Under the pieces are notes generated by a model. It did not search any database. It saw only the letters and a list, made by a program, of their open reading frames with translations, and was not told where the DNA came from. A DNA stretch of 64,000 nucleotides from JAGVPT01 sp964642725. Lineage in GTDB: Bacteria > Bacteroidota > Ignavibacteria > UBA10030 > UBA8401. The DNA is taken from NCBI GenBank assembly GCA_964642725.1, contig CAZXQG010000016.1:1-64000 (forward strand). Direction: 5' to 3'. A program made the translations under genes and the position numbers. This document shows positions 24,772 to 32,777 of this stretch, piece by piece; position 1 is the stretch's first letter; every line of letters starts with the position of its first letter.

Positions 24772-27700
24772 GTGAAAAAATTTACGATCTGTGCTGCGGA
24801 GAGCATTGCAGTTCTGCTTGCACTAGTTTCATATCAATCTTATCCTGGGATCCCCGTGGTGAAGCAAGGCAAGACTCCTCCGCTGATAGAAGCTGTTCGT
24901 CAGCGGCGCGCTGCAGCTCTCGCTCAAAAGTTCTACAAGCAGAAACTGTCTCCGCAGCATACCTCATCTACTGAAAAAGCGGATGCGATCTCCGATCGCT
25001 TCTTTACCGGGGCCGAGGGGGGCGATAGGCTGGGCTTTTCTGTCGCAAGCGCTGGCGATGTGAACGGTGACGGCTACAGCGATATCATCGTCGGCGCGCC
25101 TCAAAACAGCGCAGGAGGGAGCTTTGTCGGCCGAGCGTATATCTATTTTGGGGGACCGAACATGAGCACGACCCCTAATGTTATCTTAACTGGCGGCGCT
25201 ATTGGTGAGGAACTTGGTACCTCGGTTGCGAGCGCGGGTGATGTAAACGGAGACGGCTTCAGTGATGTGATTGTCGGCGCACCCTACAATGGTGCAGGAG
25301 GACCCAATGCCGGCAGAGCGTATATATATTTTGGTGGGCCCAATATGAGCACTACCCCCAATATTGTCTTAACCGGCCAGGCAGCTGCCGGCCGGTTTGG
25401 CTCCTCGGTTGCCAGTGCCGGAGACGTAAACGGAGATGGTTACAGTGATGTCATCGTCGGTGCACCTTTTAATAGTGCTGGAGGAATTCTTGCCGGCAGG
25501 GCGTATATTTACTTTGGCGGAGCGAAGATGGATAGTACCGCAGACCTTGTTTTGACTGGCACCCTCGCCCAGGCAGAATTCGGAATGTCTGTTGCGAGTG
25601 CGGGCGATGTGAATGGAGATGGATACAGCGATGTTATCATCGGAGGACCAAACAACCCCAGCAAGATAGGAGATGTCAAAACCGGAAGCGCATATATTTA
25701 TTTTGGTGGCGCAAAAATGGATACAATTGCCGATGTGGTCTTGACGGGTGCCGTGGGCGATGACCTTGGGTGGTCTGTCGCGAGTGCAGGCGACGTGAAC
25801 GGAGACGGCTACGGCGATGTCATCGTTGGCGCCCCGAGGAATTCCGCTGGGTCGGGTTACGGCAAAGGGAAAGCATGTATTTTCTTTGGCGGTTCGAATA
25901 TGGGCCATACTGCCAGTGTTGTCTTAACCGGCGCAGCGGACGGCGATAACTTCGGTTGTTCTGTTGCAAACGCAGGTGACGTGAACGGAGATGGCTACAG
26001 TGATGTGATCGTTGGCGCTATCGGCAGTAGCGCTGGAGGTATAGACGCCGGCAGAGCTTACATTTATTTTGGCGGGACAAAGATGGATACCACTGCCAGT
26101 GTTATCTTGACGGGCGGTGCTGCAGGCGACGAATTCGGCCTTTCCGTAGCCAGTGCAGGAGATGCAAACGGAGACGGCTACTGTGATGTGATCGTCGGGG
26201 CACCGTACAATAGCGCAGGGGGAAGCTATGCCGGCAGGGCGTATCTCTATTTTAACTCGTTGACCGGCACAGATTTCCCCGATGAATCCTATGCCGGCGC
26301 AGCAGCGGGTGATAACTTTGGTTATTCGGTTTCAAGCGCAGGCGATGTGAACGGAGACGGCTACAGCGATGTGATTGTTGGCGCACCCTACAATAGCGCA
26401 GGAGGAACTAGTGCCGGCAGGGTGTACATCTACTTTGGGGGACCGAACATGAGCACCACTCCCGATGTTACTTTAACTGGTGAAGCGCCTGGCGATTTGT
26501 TTGGTTTTTCTGTTTCCGGTGCCGGAGACGTGAACGGTGACGGCTACAACGACGTGATCGTCGGGGCACCGCTTAACGCGGCGGGAGGAGACTTTGCCGG
26601 CAGAGCGTACATTTACTATGGCGGTAAAAATATGGATAGCACTGCAGATGTTGTCTCGACTGGTGTTGCAGGTGAATATTTTGGCTTTAGTGTTTCCGCT
26701 GCTGGCGATGTGAACGGAGACGGCTACAGCGATGTGATCGTTGGCGCTCCCGGGAATAGAGCAGCAGGAATTCACGCCGGCAGGTCCTACATTTATTTTG
26801 GCGGCCCAAGCATGGACAATACTGCCGATGTGATCCTTACCGGGGCAGCAGCAGGCGACGAGCTTGGCTCCAGTGTTGCAAATGCCGGAGATGTGAACGG
26901 TGACGGCTACGGCGATGTGATCGTTGGCGCACCGTACAATAGCGCGGGAGGCAGCAAAGCCGGCAGAGCATATATTTACTTTGGTGGTGCAATCATGGAT
27001 AGTACAGCCGACGTTATTATGACGGGTTCAGCGGGCGACGAATTCGGCTGTTCTGTCGCGGGAGCGGGCGATGTGAACGGAGATGGTTTCAGCGATGTCA
27101 TTGTCGGCGCGCCAACGTACAGTGCAAAAGCACCGAGTGCTGGTAGGGCATGTATTTATTTGGGCGGTCCGAGCATGGATAACACTGCCGATGTAATCTT
27201 GACCGGCAGCGCAGCATTTGCTCAATTCGGATATTGCGTTGCGAGTGCAGGTGATGTCAATGCGGATGGTTATAGCGATGTGATTGTTGGAGCACCGTAT
27301 TACAACGCAGGAGGGGACAGTGCAGGTATAGCGTATATTTATTTCGGCGGTGCAAGCATGGATAATATCGCCGATGTTACTTTAACCAGTTCGCAAGCAA
27401 ACAGTCAACTTGGGTGGTATGTTGCGAGTGCAGGTGATGTGAACGGAGACGGCTACAGCGATGTGATCGTTGGCCTGCCCGGCAAAGGCAATGCAGGATA
27501 TGCCGGCAATGCTAATTTGTATCTTTCTTCATCGCCCCCAATCATTCCGCGTATCTCATCCGTGGCTGATGTTCCTTCTGACCAGGGAGGAGAAGTACTC
27601 GTAAAATGGATCAGGAGCGGCTTCGATGCCAAGACTATCGGCACGATAAGCGACTATGTTCTCCAGCGAAGTTTTCCCGCAGGTACCTCCGGCTTTGCTT

Positions 27701-28467
27701 GGCAAAATCTTGCAACGCTTCCTGCGACAGAAGATCCTCAATATTCGTATGTCGCATCAACGCCGTCTGATTCGATGGCACACAACAGTGGAACATTTTA
27801 TTTTCGCGTTGTTGCACAAACATCGAACTCGAACGAGTTCTGGAAGTCTGCTCCCGTCGCCGGACACAGTGTGGATAATCTTCCGCCTGCCATTCCCGCA
27901 GGGGGAATAGCTATTCCCGGCGCACAGGGGGAGATCACGGTATCGTGGAATCGTGATCGCAGCGATCCCGATCTTGGTTTGTACAATATTTATCGTTCAA
28001 CAGTAGCCGGGTTTGCCGTTGCGGATTCAGCGAAACTTACATCCACCCGGGATACCACCTATGCAGACTCGGCAACGGTCAGTGGTCGTCACTATTATTA
28101 TCGTCTTACTGCTGTGGATATTCACGGCAACGAAAGCGCGCCGAGCCCCCAGTTGTCAACAACGGCAACGGCAGTTGAAGCCGTAACAACTTTGGTTCCT
28201 AAAGAATTCACGCTGAGCCAAAATTATCCGAATCCATTCAATCCTACGACAACGATTGACTTTACTTTGCCATCCGATGGAAAGACTCAGTTGGTGGTGT
28301 TCGATGTTCTCGGGAGGGAGGTTGCAAAACTTGTTGATGGCAATGCAAAGTCAGGGAGCATCCAGCAGGCGACCTTTGATGCGGGCAAGCTTCCGAGTGG
28401 GATCTATTTTGCAAGACTTCAGTTTGAAGGCAAACAGTTGATAATGAAGATGATGTTGTTGAAGTAA
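24772..28467 (+). CDS. Secreted FG-GAP repeat protein with T9SS sorting domain
   Basis: The 1231-residue product has an N-terminal export signal, 14 tandem FG-GAP/VCBS-like repeats of about 58-62 residues from about residue 80 to 920 (core GDVNGDGYSDVIVGAP plus RAYIYFGG), two fibronectin-III-like regions and a C-terminal type IX sorting domain (LSQNYPNPFNPTTTIDF ... LGREVAKLV ... LPSGIYFARL). The DxNxDGxxD loops should bind calcium, as in integrin-type propellers. Fourteen blades would make two seven-bladed propellers. It is probably a cell-surface adhesin or matrix protein (inference). The start is GTG 24772 after GGGAGG. The repeats are about 180 bases long and very similar in DNA. Confidence 0.9.
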   Translation: MKKFTICAAESIAVLLALVSYQSYPGIPVVKQGKTPPLIEAVRQRRAAALAQKFYKQKLSPQHTSSTEKADAISDRFFTGAEGGDRLGFSVASAGDVNGDGYSDIIVGAPQNSAGGSFVGRAYIYFGGPNMSTTPNVILTGGAIGEELGTSVASAGDVNGDGFSDVIVGAPYNGAGGPNAGRAYIYFGGPNMSTTPNIVLTGQAAAGRFGSSVASAGDVNGDGYSDVIVGAPFNSAGGILAGRAYIYFGGAKMDSTADLVLTGTLAQAEFGMSVASAGDVNGDGYSDVIIGGPNNPSKIGDVKTGSAYIYFGGAKMDTIADVVLTGAVGDDLGWSVASAGDVNGDGYGDVIVGAPRNSAGSGYGKGKACIFFGGSNMGHTASVVLTGAADGDNFGCSVANAGDVNGDGYSDVIVGAIGSSAGGIDAGRAYIYFGGTKMDTTASVILTGGAAGDEFGLSVASAGDANGDGYCDVIVGAPYNSAGGSYAGRAYLYFNSLTGTDFPDESYAGAAAGDNFGYSVSSAGDVNGDGYSDVIVGAPYNSAGGTSAGRVYIYFGGPNMSTTPDVTLTGEAPGDLFGFSVSGAGDVNGDGYNDVIVGAPLNAAGGDFAGRAYIYYGGKNMDSTADVVSTGVAGEYFGFSVSAAGDVNGDGYSDVIVGAPGNRAAGIHAGRSYIYFGGPSMDNTADVILTGAAAGDELGSSVANAGDVNGDGYGDVIVGAPYNSAGGSKAGRAYIYFGGAIMDSTADVIMTGSAGDEFGCSVAGAGDVNGDGFSDVIVGAPTYSAKAPSAGRACIYLGGPSMDNTADVILTGSAAFAQFGYCVASAGDVNADGYSDVIVGAPYYNAGGDSAGIAYIYFGGASMDNIADVTLTSSQANSQLGWYVASAGDVNGDGYSDVIVGLPGKGNAGYAGNANLYLSSSPPIIPRISSVADVPSDQGGEVLVKWIRSGFDAKTIGTISDYVLQRSFPAGTSGFAWQNLATLPATEDPQYSYVASTPSDSMAHNSGTFYFRVVAQTSNSNEFWKSAPVAGHSVDNLPPAIPAGGIAIPGAQGEITVSWNRDRSDPDLGLYNIYRSTVAGFAVADSAKLTSTRDTTYADSATVSGRHYYYRLTAVDIHGNESAPSPQLSTTATAVEAVTTLVPKEFTLSQNYPNPFNPTTTIDFTLPSDGKTQLVVFDVLGREVAKLVDGNAKSGSIQQATFDAGKLPSGIYFARLQFEGKQLIMKMMLLK

Positions 28468-28598
28468 GAACGGTTACAATTTGTCCGATTGTCTCCAGCT
28501 GGATTGTCAGACGGGGTCCGACACGTATTGTCCCAAGTGACCACGGAAATTTGGAGTCTGCAATCATCTGAACAACCCAGAGGACTCTTAAGAAATTG

Positions 28599-28820
28599 TC
28601 AAACGCGAATGCGCCCGAAAAATGGATGCGTTTCCGGACGGGAGTTTGATTCGTGCGCGCCGGCGATATCTATTAATTCGAACAGCTCTTTTTTGCAGCG
28701 AGTGCATTCCATTACATGATTAAGAATTTCAGTTGGTAATCGATCCAACGAGTTCAGGACGATCGCATCTGTATAGAGTGCGAATTCTTCGTCGGTGAGA
28801 TGTGCGCTACGTTTTCTCAT
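28599..28820 (-). CDS. Small zinc-finger (zf-HC2-like) protein
   Basis: The 73-residue protein contains HLTDEEFALYTDAI followed by HVMECTRCKKEL, a His-x3-Cys-x2-Cys motif as in anti-sigma-factor zinc-binding domains. There is no membrane helix and no sigma-factor gene beside it. A good ribosome site (AGGGG) lies before ATG 28820. It may be a free-standing regulator of transcription (inference). Confidence 0.6.
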   Translation of the reverse strand: MRKRSAHLTDEEFALYTDAIVLNSLDRLPTEILNHVMECTRCKKELFELIDIAGAHESNSRPETHPFFGRIRV

Positions 28821-29065
28821 AACCCCTGCCTTTTTTATTGCTGCTCACGCATATTCGCAAGAAGTCTCAAATGACTTTATGTTGAGACGAGTTGTGTAAA
28901 AACGATTTTCAGAAGTTTATTGATGGCTGCTGTTTCCCCTTCCCGTGATAGCATCTCTGGCCTGGCTTGTTCTTCGTAATTGCTTTTTCCGAAATTAATG
29001 AAACTCCCCCGGGCAAGTATAAAGAATGCTCCTATAAATATTGGTTCAGGTATCCCGTTTCAATT

Positions 29066-29377
29066 TTAAGTGCCAGCTTCCCCGTTCAATTTTGAAGTGC
29101 GCGCTGATTGATGGACCAATTCGGGGTCGGTGTGATGAAGTGCTTCCTGAAGTCCGTCTATCGGAAAAAGGGCGGTAATCGGCCTTTTTAGTGCACCCGC
29201 AATTTTTACCGCTTCAGTAATGCTGGGGTCATATCCTTGATTGACAATCCTTTGTAACCGCTGGTAATGAATGTTTGTCACTGCAGAAAGCCAAGTCAGT
29301 TTTCTTCCGTCATCCCTTAAAACACTTTTCAGAGCTGTAATTGCATTCTTGCTTTGTTTGTTTTCGTTTTTTTTCAT
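29066..29377 (-). CDS. HTH regulator, divergent pair member A
   Basis: The 103-residue protein has a helix-turn-helix segment (LTWLSAVTNIHYQRLQRIVNQG) followed by ITEAVKIAGALKRPITALFPI, which resembles the end of XRE-type domains. ATG 29377 is preferred over the TTG at 29392. It is transcribed from a sigma70-like promoter at 29407-29435 and diverges from a second HTH gene. Its target is probably the shared 79-base intergenic region (inference). Confidence 0.65.
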   Translation of the reverse strand: MKKNENKQSKNAITALKSVLRDDGRKLTWLSAVTNIHYQRLQRIVNQGYDPSITEAVKIAGALKRPITALFPIDGLQEALHHTDPELVHQSARTSKLNGEAGT

Positions 29378-29406
29378 ATCATTTGCGGTCAAAAGTAAAC
29401 GAAGGC

Positions 29407-29435
29407 AATATAATAATTAATTATACTTATGTCAA
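29407..29435 (-). promoter_or_regulatory. Strong sigma70-like promoter for the minus-strand HTH gene
   Basis: On the minus strand TTGACA (29430-29435) is a perfect -35, followed by a 17-base spacer and TATATT (29407-29412). The predicted start of transcription lies about 25 bases before the ATG at 29377. Confidence 0.65.
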
Positions 29436-29439
29436 GTAT
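29423..29439. promoter_or_regulatory. Palindromic operator candidate ATACTT-N5-AAGTAT
   Basis: A perfect inverted repeat with 6-base arms and 5-base centre (ATACTTATGTCAAGTAT) overlaps the -35 hexamer of the minus-strand promoter and lies 18 bases before the GTG of the plus-strand HTH gene. A dimer bound here would block one promoter and could affect the other. Confidence 0.55.
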
Positions 29440-29456
29440 CCCTATTATTCTTTATA

Positions 29457-29882
29457 GTGAACGAAAAAACTGAAATAGCCACCCGGCTGCGGGAAGAAGC
29501 TCTGGCACGATTCGGATCGATAAAAGCGTTTGGCGACGCCGTTCAGAAAAACCAACAATATCTAAATGTCTATTTAGCCGGGATCAATTCGCCTGGCCCA
29601 AAAGTTCGCCGTCTTCTTGAAAAGGCAGGTCTTGATGTTGCCTATATTATGTCCGGGAGGAGGGGGAAAGAAGTGACGAGTGAGCCGCATGAAACAAATC
29701 AAGTCCTCCAGCTGATGAAAGAAAAGGGGATCAGGACTGTCGAAGAACTGCGCGAACGTCTGGAGCGGGAAGAAACGATCAAGCGGCTCCTTGGTTCGGA
29801 TGTCTATTCCGCGTTTCTTGAAATCGCGGTAGTGAAAGAAAAGCAGACAAAGTACTCCCCAAAGAAGAAAGCACGCGACTGA
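29457..29882 (+). CDS. HTH regulator, divergent pair member B
   Basis: The 141-residue protein has an N-terminal XRE-like fold: FGSIKAFGDAVQKNQQYLNVYLAG, then RRLLEKAGLDVAYIMSG, as in phage-repressor-like proteins. A charged helical region (VEELRERLEREETIKRLL) and a basic tail follow. The start is GTG 29457; no ATG is available and its promoter is unclear. It shares a short operator-bearing region with the divergent HTH gene. Confidence 0.65.
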   Translation: MNEKTEIATRLREEALARFGSIKAFGDAVQKNQQYLNVYLAGINSPGPKVRRLLEKAGLDVAYIMSGRRGKEVTSEPHETNQVLQLMKEKGIRTVEELRERLEREETIKRLLGSDVYSAFLEIAVVKEKQTKYSPKKKARD

Positions 29883-30158
29883 AGTGCCGGATTTGCCCCG
29901 CCGAACAAGCCTCAGGCATGACATCGGCAGAGCCGCTTAAAACTGGGTCGATAGTATTCGCGACAATGATAGAAATCTTGCCATCCTTGCAGTTCAATTC
30001 TTTGCCTTCCTCTTGAATCCAGCATACTAGTTCGTTATATTTTTCGCAGTCTTTCTCCACAATGGAGAATACTTTCGGAACTCTCCTCCGAATGCTACGG
30101 TATTCCAAATCTCCCGAAATATTATTCATCAACTTCACTTATACTATGGGGGTGGACA
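29883..30158. other. 276-base intergenic region
   Basis: A minus-strand frame of 119 codons (29779-30138) crosses this region and the end of the HTH gene, but it begins with GTG at a poor ribosome site and shows no motif. I see no certain gene. Confidence 0.5.
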
Positions 30159-32711
30159 ATGAAGGCTGGCTTAGTGTTTTTTTTGATGGCTTCACTTTGG
30201 ACCATGGCAATGATCGCGCAAGAGGAAAATCAGTCGACGATGACCATACTTCCTACGCCGCAACAAACCGTTTTGAAAAATACTCGCTTTAAAGTCGCAG
30301 CGGGAACAAAGATTATTCTTGGGACGAATTCAAAACAGGAACAATTCGCCGCACAGCAAATCAATGATGAGTTTGCGAGTAGAAAAGAGGTTCAGCTGAA
30401 AGTTGTTTCGGAACACTCGCTCCGCAGGCTCCCGGCGAGCTTCATTTTTATCGGGAGCCCAGCCTCTGAATACGGCCGACAGTTTTTACGGGAGAGAAAA
30501 GAAACGCTAAAACCGGAAATGAAAGCTGAGGGCTATTTTCTCGATGTCGACGCAAACAATATTGTCATCATCGCTGAATCGGAGAGGGGAAAGTTTTACG
30601 GGGTGATGTCTCTTCTTCAAATGATACGCCGCGAAAAGCGAAGCATCGTAGTGGATGGCGCGACGATCGAAGATTTCCCGTTTGAAAAAGTCCGGGGAAT
30701 CAGCGACGACATCAGCCGAGGTCAAGTCTCTACGGTAGACAATTTCAAGAAGATCGTACGCTTCCTGGCGCACTATAAGCTGAATACATTCAGCCCGTAC
30801 ATCGAAGACATGTTTGCCTTCAAGAACCATCCTCTCATCGGGAAAGGGCGCGGAGCGTTGACGCCGCAGGAAGTGAAAGAAATTGATGCATATGCAAAAA
30901 AATATTATGTCGATATGATCCCATCGTTCGAAACGCTCGGCCACTGGGAAAATATCCTCGCAAAGCCGGAGTATGTCGGGTACGCGGAATTCCCCGGCGC
31001 TCAAACGCTGAACGTCTCTGATGAAAAAGCGTATTCCATCCTGGATGAAATGATCGGAGAGCTGTGCGGATCGTTCAGCTCCTCGTATTTCAATATGGGA
31101 GCGGATGAGTCGTGGGACGTCGGTTTGGGAGCGAACAAGGAACGGGTTTCAAAAAACGGGCTTGCCGCTGTTCACGCCGAACACTATAATCGCGTTGCCG
31201 ATATTGTTAAGAAACACGGTAAGAAACCGATGATGTACGGCGATATCATCCTTAGTCAGCCGGAAATCCTCGGCAAAATTCCTAAAGACATAACCATTAT
31301 CGATTGGCATTATGATGCGTCGTTTTCCTACGGCAGCACCGAAATATTCAAGAAGGCGGGATTTCCCTTTATCGCTTCGCCGGCGGTCCGGACTTTCATC
31401 GGCCCGTTCCCAGATTTCTTGAACACGATCGTGAATATTCAGAATTTCAACCGGGACGGTTTCAAGAACGGTTCAATCGGACTCTTGACATCGAATTGGA
31501 ATGACTATGGCGGCGAGGAACTGCGCGAGTTGAATTATTACGGCTACGCATGGACAGCCGAATGTGCATGGCAGCCGATGCGCGCGGATATTGTTTCGTT
31601 CAATAAGGCGTTCTTCAGAGCATTCTTTGGAACATCCGATGACGATGAGCTTCAATCGGTCTACGCGATTCTTTCCAGTCCGGCCAACAATTATAGCTGG
31701 CACGAACTGTGGCGTCATCCGATGCTCCCTTTTCGGGAACAATCGCACGATGACGGATACGTGCCGATGCCATTGCGATTGCAGAGCATCACGTCGACAA
31801 TGCCGCTAGTTCTTTCCTTGCTTGCAGACGGGAGAAAAGACATAACGGAGAACAGCGAACATTTGCGCTATTTGGAGTTTATCGCCCGTTTGAATCTATG
31901 GTTCGCAAAAAAGGTTGAAGTTCAAGAAAACGTCAAACGATTAAGCGCTTCGGGAGCCGGCGCAGCAAATAAAGATTCCGTGGCGACTGCAATCATTGAC
32001 ATGTGTACCGATGTTATGAAGGATTTGTCATCCCTGAAAAGTGAATTTGAACGGCTGTGGCTGGCGACGAACAAATCAGCGGGACTTGAGTTACTGTTGA
32101 TGCGCTACGACCGTCAGGCGGCATACTGGCAGGAAAAGATAGACGAAGTAAAGCGCGGGGAGTTCTTGGTAAACCCGGAAATTGAGAGCGTATGGATCTA
32201 TCATCCGAAAGCAAACCCGGGGAAGAAAGATTCGGTGCAAGTACAAAAAGCGTATTTCAGGAAAACTTTTAACGCCCCAAAGAACTTACGTTCGGCAACG
32301 CTTCAACTAATCGGGGACACACATGCAAAAGTGTCGGTGAACGGGAAGAATGTCGGGGAAGTGTTTGTTCGTTCTTCCAATTCGCTCAGCATAGAGCAGC
32401 AGCGGATCAAAATGTTTTCCGTACTTCCATTGCTCACCGATTCGACGAATGTTATCGCCGTCGAAGCGGAAACGTTTTCTCCGTCGTGCTCTGCGGGAGT
32501 CAATGTGTATTGTGAGTTGGAATGCGCTGACGGTTCGGTTCAAAAAATTATTTCGGATGGTTCGTGGAAAGTGTCCGACAGCACAACAGGAACTTGGACC
32601 GCAGCTTTCTTCAACGATTCTTCCTGGCTGCATGCAGTTGCGAAACCTTATCCGTCCGTCATCGTTCGGCCGAATTTTGCGACCGGAAGAAGCTCGTGGA
32701 TGGAACGATAA
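30159..32711 (+). CDS. GH20 family beta-N-acetylhexosaminidase, exported
   Basis: The 850-residue protein has a signal peptide ending MAMIAQ, a GH20 N-terminal alpha/beta domain (MTILPTPQQTVLKNTRF ... GYFLDVDANNIVIIAESERG), the catalytic TIM barrel (FEKVRGISDDISRGQ ...) with the family Asp-Glu pair D316-E317 in NMGADES, and about 300 further residues including a beta-sandwich-like tail. Known members use substrate-assisted catalysis to release terminal GlcNAc or GalNAc from glycans. A strong site (GGGGGTGG) precedes ATG 30159. It starts a cluster with two amidohydrolase-like genes. Confidence 0.9.
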   Translation: MKAGLVFFLMASLWTMAMIAQEENQSTMTILPTPQQTVLKNTRFKVAAGTKIILGTNSKQEQFAAQQINDEFASRKEVQLKVVSEHSLRRLPASFIFIGSPASEYGRQFLRERKETLKPEMKAEGYFLDVDANNIVIIAESERGKFYGVMSLLQMIRREKRSIVVDGATIEDFPFEKVRGISDDISRGQVSTVDNFKKIVRFLAHYKLNTFSPYIEDMFAFKNHPLIGKGRGALTPQEVKEIDAYAKKYYVDMIPSFETLGHWENILAKPEYVGYAEFPGAQTLNVSDEKAYSILDEMIGELCGSFSSSYFNMGADESWDVGLGANKERVSKNGLAAVHAEHYNRVADIVKKHGKKPMMYGDIILSQPEILGKIPKDITIIDWHYDASFSYGSTEIFKKAGFPFIASPAVRTFIGPFPDFLNTIVNIQNFNRDGFKNGSIGLLTSNWNDYGGEELRELNYYGYAWTAECAWQPMRADIVSFNKAFFRAFFGTSDDDELQSVYAILSSPANNYSWHELWRHPMLPFREQSHDDGYVPMPLRLQSITSTMPLVLSLLADGRKDITENSEHLRYLEFIARLNLWFAKKVEVQENVKRLSASGAGAANKDSVATAIIDMCTDVMKDLSSLKSEFERLWLATNKSAGLELLLMRYDRQAAYWQEKIDEVKRGEFLVNPEIESVWIYHPKANPGKKDSVQVQKAYFRKTFNAPKNLRSATLQLIGDTHAKVSVNGKNVGEVFVRSSNSLSIEQQRIKMFSVLPLLTDSTNVIAVEAETFSPSCSAGVNVYCELECADGSVQKIISDGSWKVSDSTTGTWTAAFFNDSSWLHAVAKPYPSVIVRPNFATGRSSWMER

Positions 32712-32719
32712 AGGAATTT

Positions 32720-32749
32720 TTTGAGGTTCGCTATATGTTTATAATTTTG
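32720..32749 (+). promoter_or_regulatory. Possible Bacteroidota-type promoter (TTTG...TAnnTTTG)
   Basis: TTTG (32720-32723), an 18-base spacer and TAATTTTG (32742-32749) match the TTTG/TAnnTTTG pattern known in Bacteroidota. They lie in the 66-base gap between the GH20 and amidohydrolase genes. The spacer is slightly short. Confidence 0.3.
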
Positions 32750-32777
32750 TGAATTATATACTTTGAAAGGAGGCTGC

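Noticed and set aside
25015..27520. Tandem 180-base repeats that could be mistaken for a repeat array or CRISPR
   Set aside because: They are in-frame FG-GAP codons with no spacers and code a single protein.
29779..30138. Minus-strand frame of 119 codons
   Set aside because: GTG start with poor ribosome site, overlap with the HTH gene, and no motif; coding status not supported.
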